From: Actinomycetota bacterium
GTDB taxonomy: Bacteria > Actinomycetota > Actinomycetes > S36-B12
DNA: 15,056 nucleotides
Direction of reading: 5' to 3'
Assembly: GCA_010029945.1 (NCBI GenBank)
Contig: RGQW01000023.1
Span: forward strand, 1 to 15,056
Positions 13,110 to 15,056 of this stretch are shown here, piece by piece. The notes under the pieces were generated by a model. The model did no database searches. It saw only the letters and a program-made list of their open reading frames with translations, and was not told where the DNA came from. Within the stretch, counting starts at the first letter, position 1; each line of letters begins with the position of its first letter. Position numbers and translations under genes: made by a program.

Positions 13110-14279
13110 ATGACTTTCTCCGTTGCTGTCGATGGATCCCGTTGGCGGGCGCACCAGGATTCGGTCGTCGATGCCATCGTTCACGCGTCCGGGAATATTC
13201 CTGTGCCCGTCATTAAGGGAAACGGATACGGGCTCGGTGCCGGCATCTTGGCGCGGGAGGCCATGCGTATCGGAGCGGACACCATCGCCGTCGGCACGGT
13301 GTTCGAAGTCGACGACGTCGCAGCGGACACGCAAGGCGACATTGTCGTCCTCGAACCGTTCGATCCGGTCGACCGTGCGGCGTCGGCCGAATGGGCGCGC
13401 CTGGGAGACCGATTACACGCGGGTCGTGTCATTCGCACGATCGCCACTTTCGACTCGCTGCGGTCTCTCGCCCAAGACTCGGGCTCGGTCCGCGTCATCC
13501 TCGAAGCGAACACATCCATGCACCGTTTCGGGTTTCGCGAATCTGAGTTGCTTGCGGCACTGGCTGACGGGGACGTTCGGGAAGCCATGGAGCGTGGACG
13601 TGTTCTGGTCGAAGGATTGGCCATACACATGCCGATCGATCAGCCGGCGGACGATGCGCCTCCGCGCGGTGTGGGTGAGGGCAGCGCCAAAGCCCGGGAG
13701 GTCGTGCGATGGGCGGGCCTGTGGCAGACCGAAACCGAGGTGTGGGAGGGACACAACGCTCCGGTCAACACGATCTGGGTGTCCCATCTCGACGACACCG
13801 AGCTCTCGGTGGTTCGCTCCAGCGTGAAGGATTCGGAGGTCCGTCTTCGCACAGGCACTCGCTTATGGCTCGGTGATCGGGGTGCGCTCACCGCAAGGGG
13901 AACAGTCCTGGCGGTTCACCCTGTCGCGTCCGGCACACGCGTCGGCTATCGGCAACGAACTGGACCCAAAGGGGGGACGCTCGTCGTTGTCTCCGGCGGA
14001 ACCGCACACGGCATCGGGTTGGCTGGTCCGTCACCGGTCACATCCATCCGGCAACGCATCACCACGGCGGGGATCGGAGCGCTCGACGCAGCGGGCCGAG
14101 CGATGTCGCCGTTTTCCTGGCAGGGCAAACAGCGCTGGTTCGCGGAGCCACCGCACCAGCACGTGTCGATGCTGTGGCTCCCGCATCCGTGTGTCATCCC
14201 CGAGGTGGGTGATCAGATGACCGCCGAGGTGCGTTTCACGACCTCACGGTTCGACGTGGTTCAGGGTTTGGACGACTGA
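13110..14279 (+). CDS. Divergent alanine-racemase-like PLP protein
   Basis: This 389-residue protein has the fold-type III racemase layout: an N-terminal barrel (about 1-240) and a C-terminal beta domain. The PLP lysine is Lys36 in PVIKGNGYGLG, Arg139 lies in SMHRFGF, His173 in AIHMP, the pyridine-contacting Arg247 in RLRTGTRLWLG, and the second catalytic base Tyr280 in GTRVGYRQ. Several positions differ from ordinary alanine racemases. The carbamylated Lys and Asp of the KxDTGM motif are Glu132 and Asn134, and the SMD motif that contacts substrate reads SML (353-355). The protein could be a racemase with another substrate or a non-racemase paralogue. It lies 15 bp after the FemX gene, which suggests an envelope role. 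Its last 44 bp overlap the converging GT87 gene. Confidence 0.82.
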   Translation: MTFSVAVDGSRWRAHQDSVVDAIVHASGNIPVPVIKGNGYGLGAGILAREAMRIGADTIAVGTVFEVDDVAADTQGDIVVLEPFDPVDRAASAEWARLGDRLHAGRVIRTIATFDSLRSLAQDSGSVRVILEANTSMHRFGFRESELLAALADGDVREAMERGRVLVEGLAIHMPIDQPADDAPPRGVGEGSAKAREVVRWAGLWQTETEVWEGHNAPVNTIWVSHLDDTELSVVRSSVKDSEVRLRTGTRLWLGDRGALTARGTVLAVHPVASGTRVGYRQRTGPKGGTLVVVSGGTAHGIGLAGPSPVTSIRQRITTAGIGALDAAGRAMSPFSWQGKQRWFAEPPHQHVSMLWLPHPCVIPEVGDQMTAEVRFTTSRFDVVQGLDD

Positions 14280-15056
14280 CGCCCGCGAGGGTGAGTGCAT
14301 CGGGCGCACCGTCGAAGGGTCCGCCACCGGGGTCGTCGGCGTCTGCGGCGATGCCGTCGCCACGCACCGGGTCGTGTGAGGGATGGATCATGTCTCGGAT
14401 GACCATGGCGGCGAAGTACACGGTCGCGGCAACGTGCACGAATGTCGCTCCTGCGTACAGCCCTGTCCCGAGCGCCTTCGCGTCGTCGACGTCGTAGCCG
14501 GCGAGGTGCCACCAGATGGCAACGAAATACACCACTTCTCCGGCTTGCCAGATCAAGAAATCTCGCCATCGGGGACGAGCGAGCGCAGCGAGCGGAACCA
14601 GCCACAACACGTACTGCGGCGAGTAGACCTTCCCGGAGAGCACGAACGCGGCGATCACGAGGAAAGCGATCTGCGCCAAGCGCGGTCGGCGCCTCGTGGC
14701 CAGCGCGAGCACGGTGATAGCGACGAACAGCGCGAGGAAAGTTCCGGTGGCGACGAGATTCAACGCATCGGCCGGTACCGCAGGCAGTCCCAGAACGCTG
14801 GCGGCGTACCACACGGAACCGAAGTCGACGCCGCGATCAGCATTGAACGCGTAGAAGTACCACCAGCCATCCCGGTTCGCGAGCGCGAATGGCACGTTGA
14901 CAACGAGCCAGGTAGCCGCTGTGCTGCCGGTGAGGATCACCACCGGCCTCCACCGTCCACTGCGCAGTGCCAGGATCGCGAAGGCTCCCAGAAGAAGAAC
15001 CGGGTAGAACTTCGCGGCGATCGCAAGTCCCAGCGCAACACCCGCCCACCCAGGTT
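14236..15056 (-). CDS. GT87-like (DUF2029) membrane mannosyltransferase, N-terminus outside window
   Basis: The minus-strand frame is open from the window edge to a TGA at 14236, giving 273 codons of the C-terminal part. The first visible residues, GLAIAAKFYPVLLLGAFAIL, and then YSPQYVLWLVPLAALARPRW are typical of GT87 polyprenyl-phosphate-mannose-dependent transferases of actinomycetes. At least six hydrophobic helices are followed by a charged, Asp/Gly/Pro-rich cytoplasmic-type tail of about 50 residues. Such enzymes add mannose or arabinose to lipoglycans or glycoproteins on the outer face. From memory, M. tuberculosis has a GT87-type gene (Rv0051) near rpsF, so this neighbourhood appears conserved, here with xth, femX and the racemase between them. 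An internal GTG at 14943 is not the true start. Confidence 0.82.
   Translation of the reverse strand, partial: PGWAGVALGLAIAAKFYPVLLLGAFAILALRSGRWRPVVILTGSTAATWLVVNVPFALANRDGWWYFYAFNADRGVDFGSVWYAASVLGLPAVPADALNLVATGTFLALFVAITVLALATRRRPRLAQIAFLVIAAFVLSGKVYSPQYVLWLVPLAALARPRWRDFLIWQAGEVVYFVAIWWHLAGYDVDDAKALGTGLYAGATFVHVAATVYFAAMVIRDMIHPSHDPVRGDGIAADADDPGGGPFDGAPDALTLAGVSRPNPEPRRTVRS

Noticed and set aside
1..15056. Mobile element, CRISPR array, tRNA/rRNA or defence system
   Set aside because: No transposase, integrase, regularly spaced repeats, tRNA-like folds or defence domains were seen; composition and gene order fit a conserved actinobacterial core region.

Overview
The window is a high-GC bacterial chromosome segment, almost certainly from an actinomycete. 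The main evidence is the cluster rpsF-ssb-rpsR-rplI with dnaB close by, a PimB'-like phosphatidylinositol mannoside mannosyltransferase, a GT87-type membrane mannosyltransferase, frequent GTG starts, and genes that appear leaderless behind TANNNT -10 boxes. No genus can be named from the sequence alone. I see no rRNA, tRNA, CRISPR array, insertion sequence, phage gene or other sign of recent transfer. This is mostly core chromosome.

Left part (1-4489). A secreted clan GH-A glycoside hydrolase, cut at its 5' end by the window edge, is followed by a small zinc-ribbon protein. Their convergent partner on the minus strand is a three-gene run: purU (formyltetrahydrofolate deformylase), a PimB'-like GT4 mannosyltransferase, and a class II (SIRT4-like) sirtuin. 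The sirtuin and zinc-ribbon genes overlap tail to tail by 12 bp. purU diverges from a DUF418/YeiB-like membrane protein at 4585-5751.

Middle part (5856-9343). On the minus strand lie a small Cys-containing lipoprotein and dnaB. A 295-bp spacer upstream of dnaB holds four direct near-matches to the actinobacterial DnaA box on a roughly 11/21/23-bp spacing. Beyond it are a low-molecular-weight protein tyrosine phosphatase and two small membrane proteins (DUF805 on minus, DUF4190 on plus). The phosphatase and DUF805 genes are separated by a long hairpin that overlaps the phosphatase stop codon.

Right part (9344-15056). A perfect terminator hairpin ends both the DUF4190 gene and the ribosomal cluster rpsF-ssb-rpsR-rplI, which runs on the minus strand. 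The rpsF leader can fold so that its Shine-Dalgarno is paired, with a CCGG hairpin above it; this looks like autoregulation by S6:S18. Divergent from rpsF is a plus-strand run of xth (exonuclease III), a FemABX aminoacyltransferase and a divergent alanine-racemase-like protein. It converges, with a 44-bp overlap, on a GT87-like membrane glycosyltransferase that runs off the window. Core replication and translation, cell-envelope building (FemX, racemase, PimB', GT87) and one-carbon metabolism (PurU) account for nearly all the coding content.

No gap between genes exceeds 300 bp. The 104-bp gap at 5752-5855 between the converging DUF418 and lipoprotein genes shows no convincing terminator. I found no clearly new multi-gene system. 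The most interesting points are the DnaA-box cluster beside dnaB, the rpsF leader, and the racemase-like protein paired with FemX that has lost several canonical alanine racemase residues.
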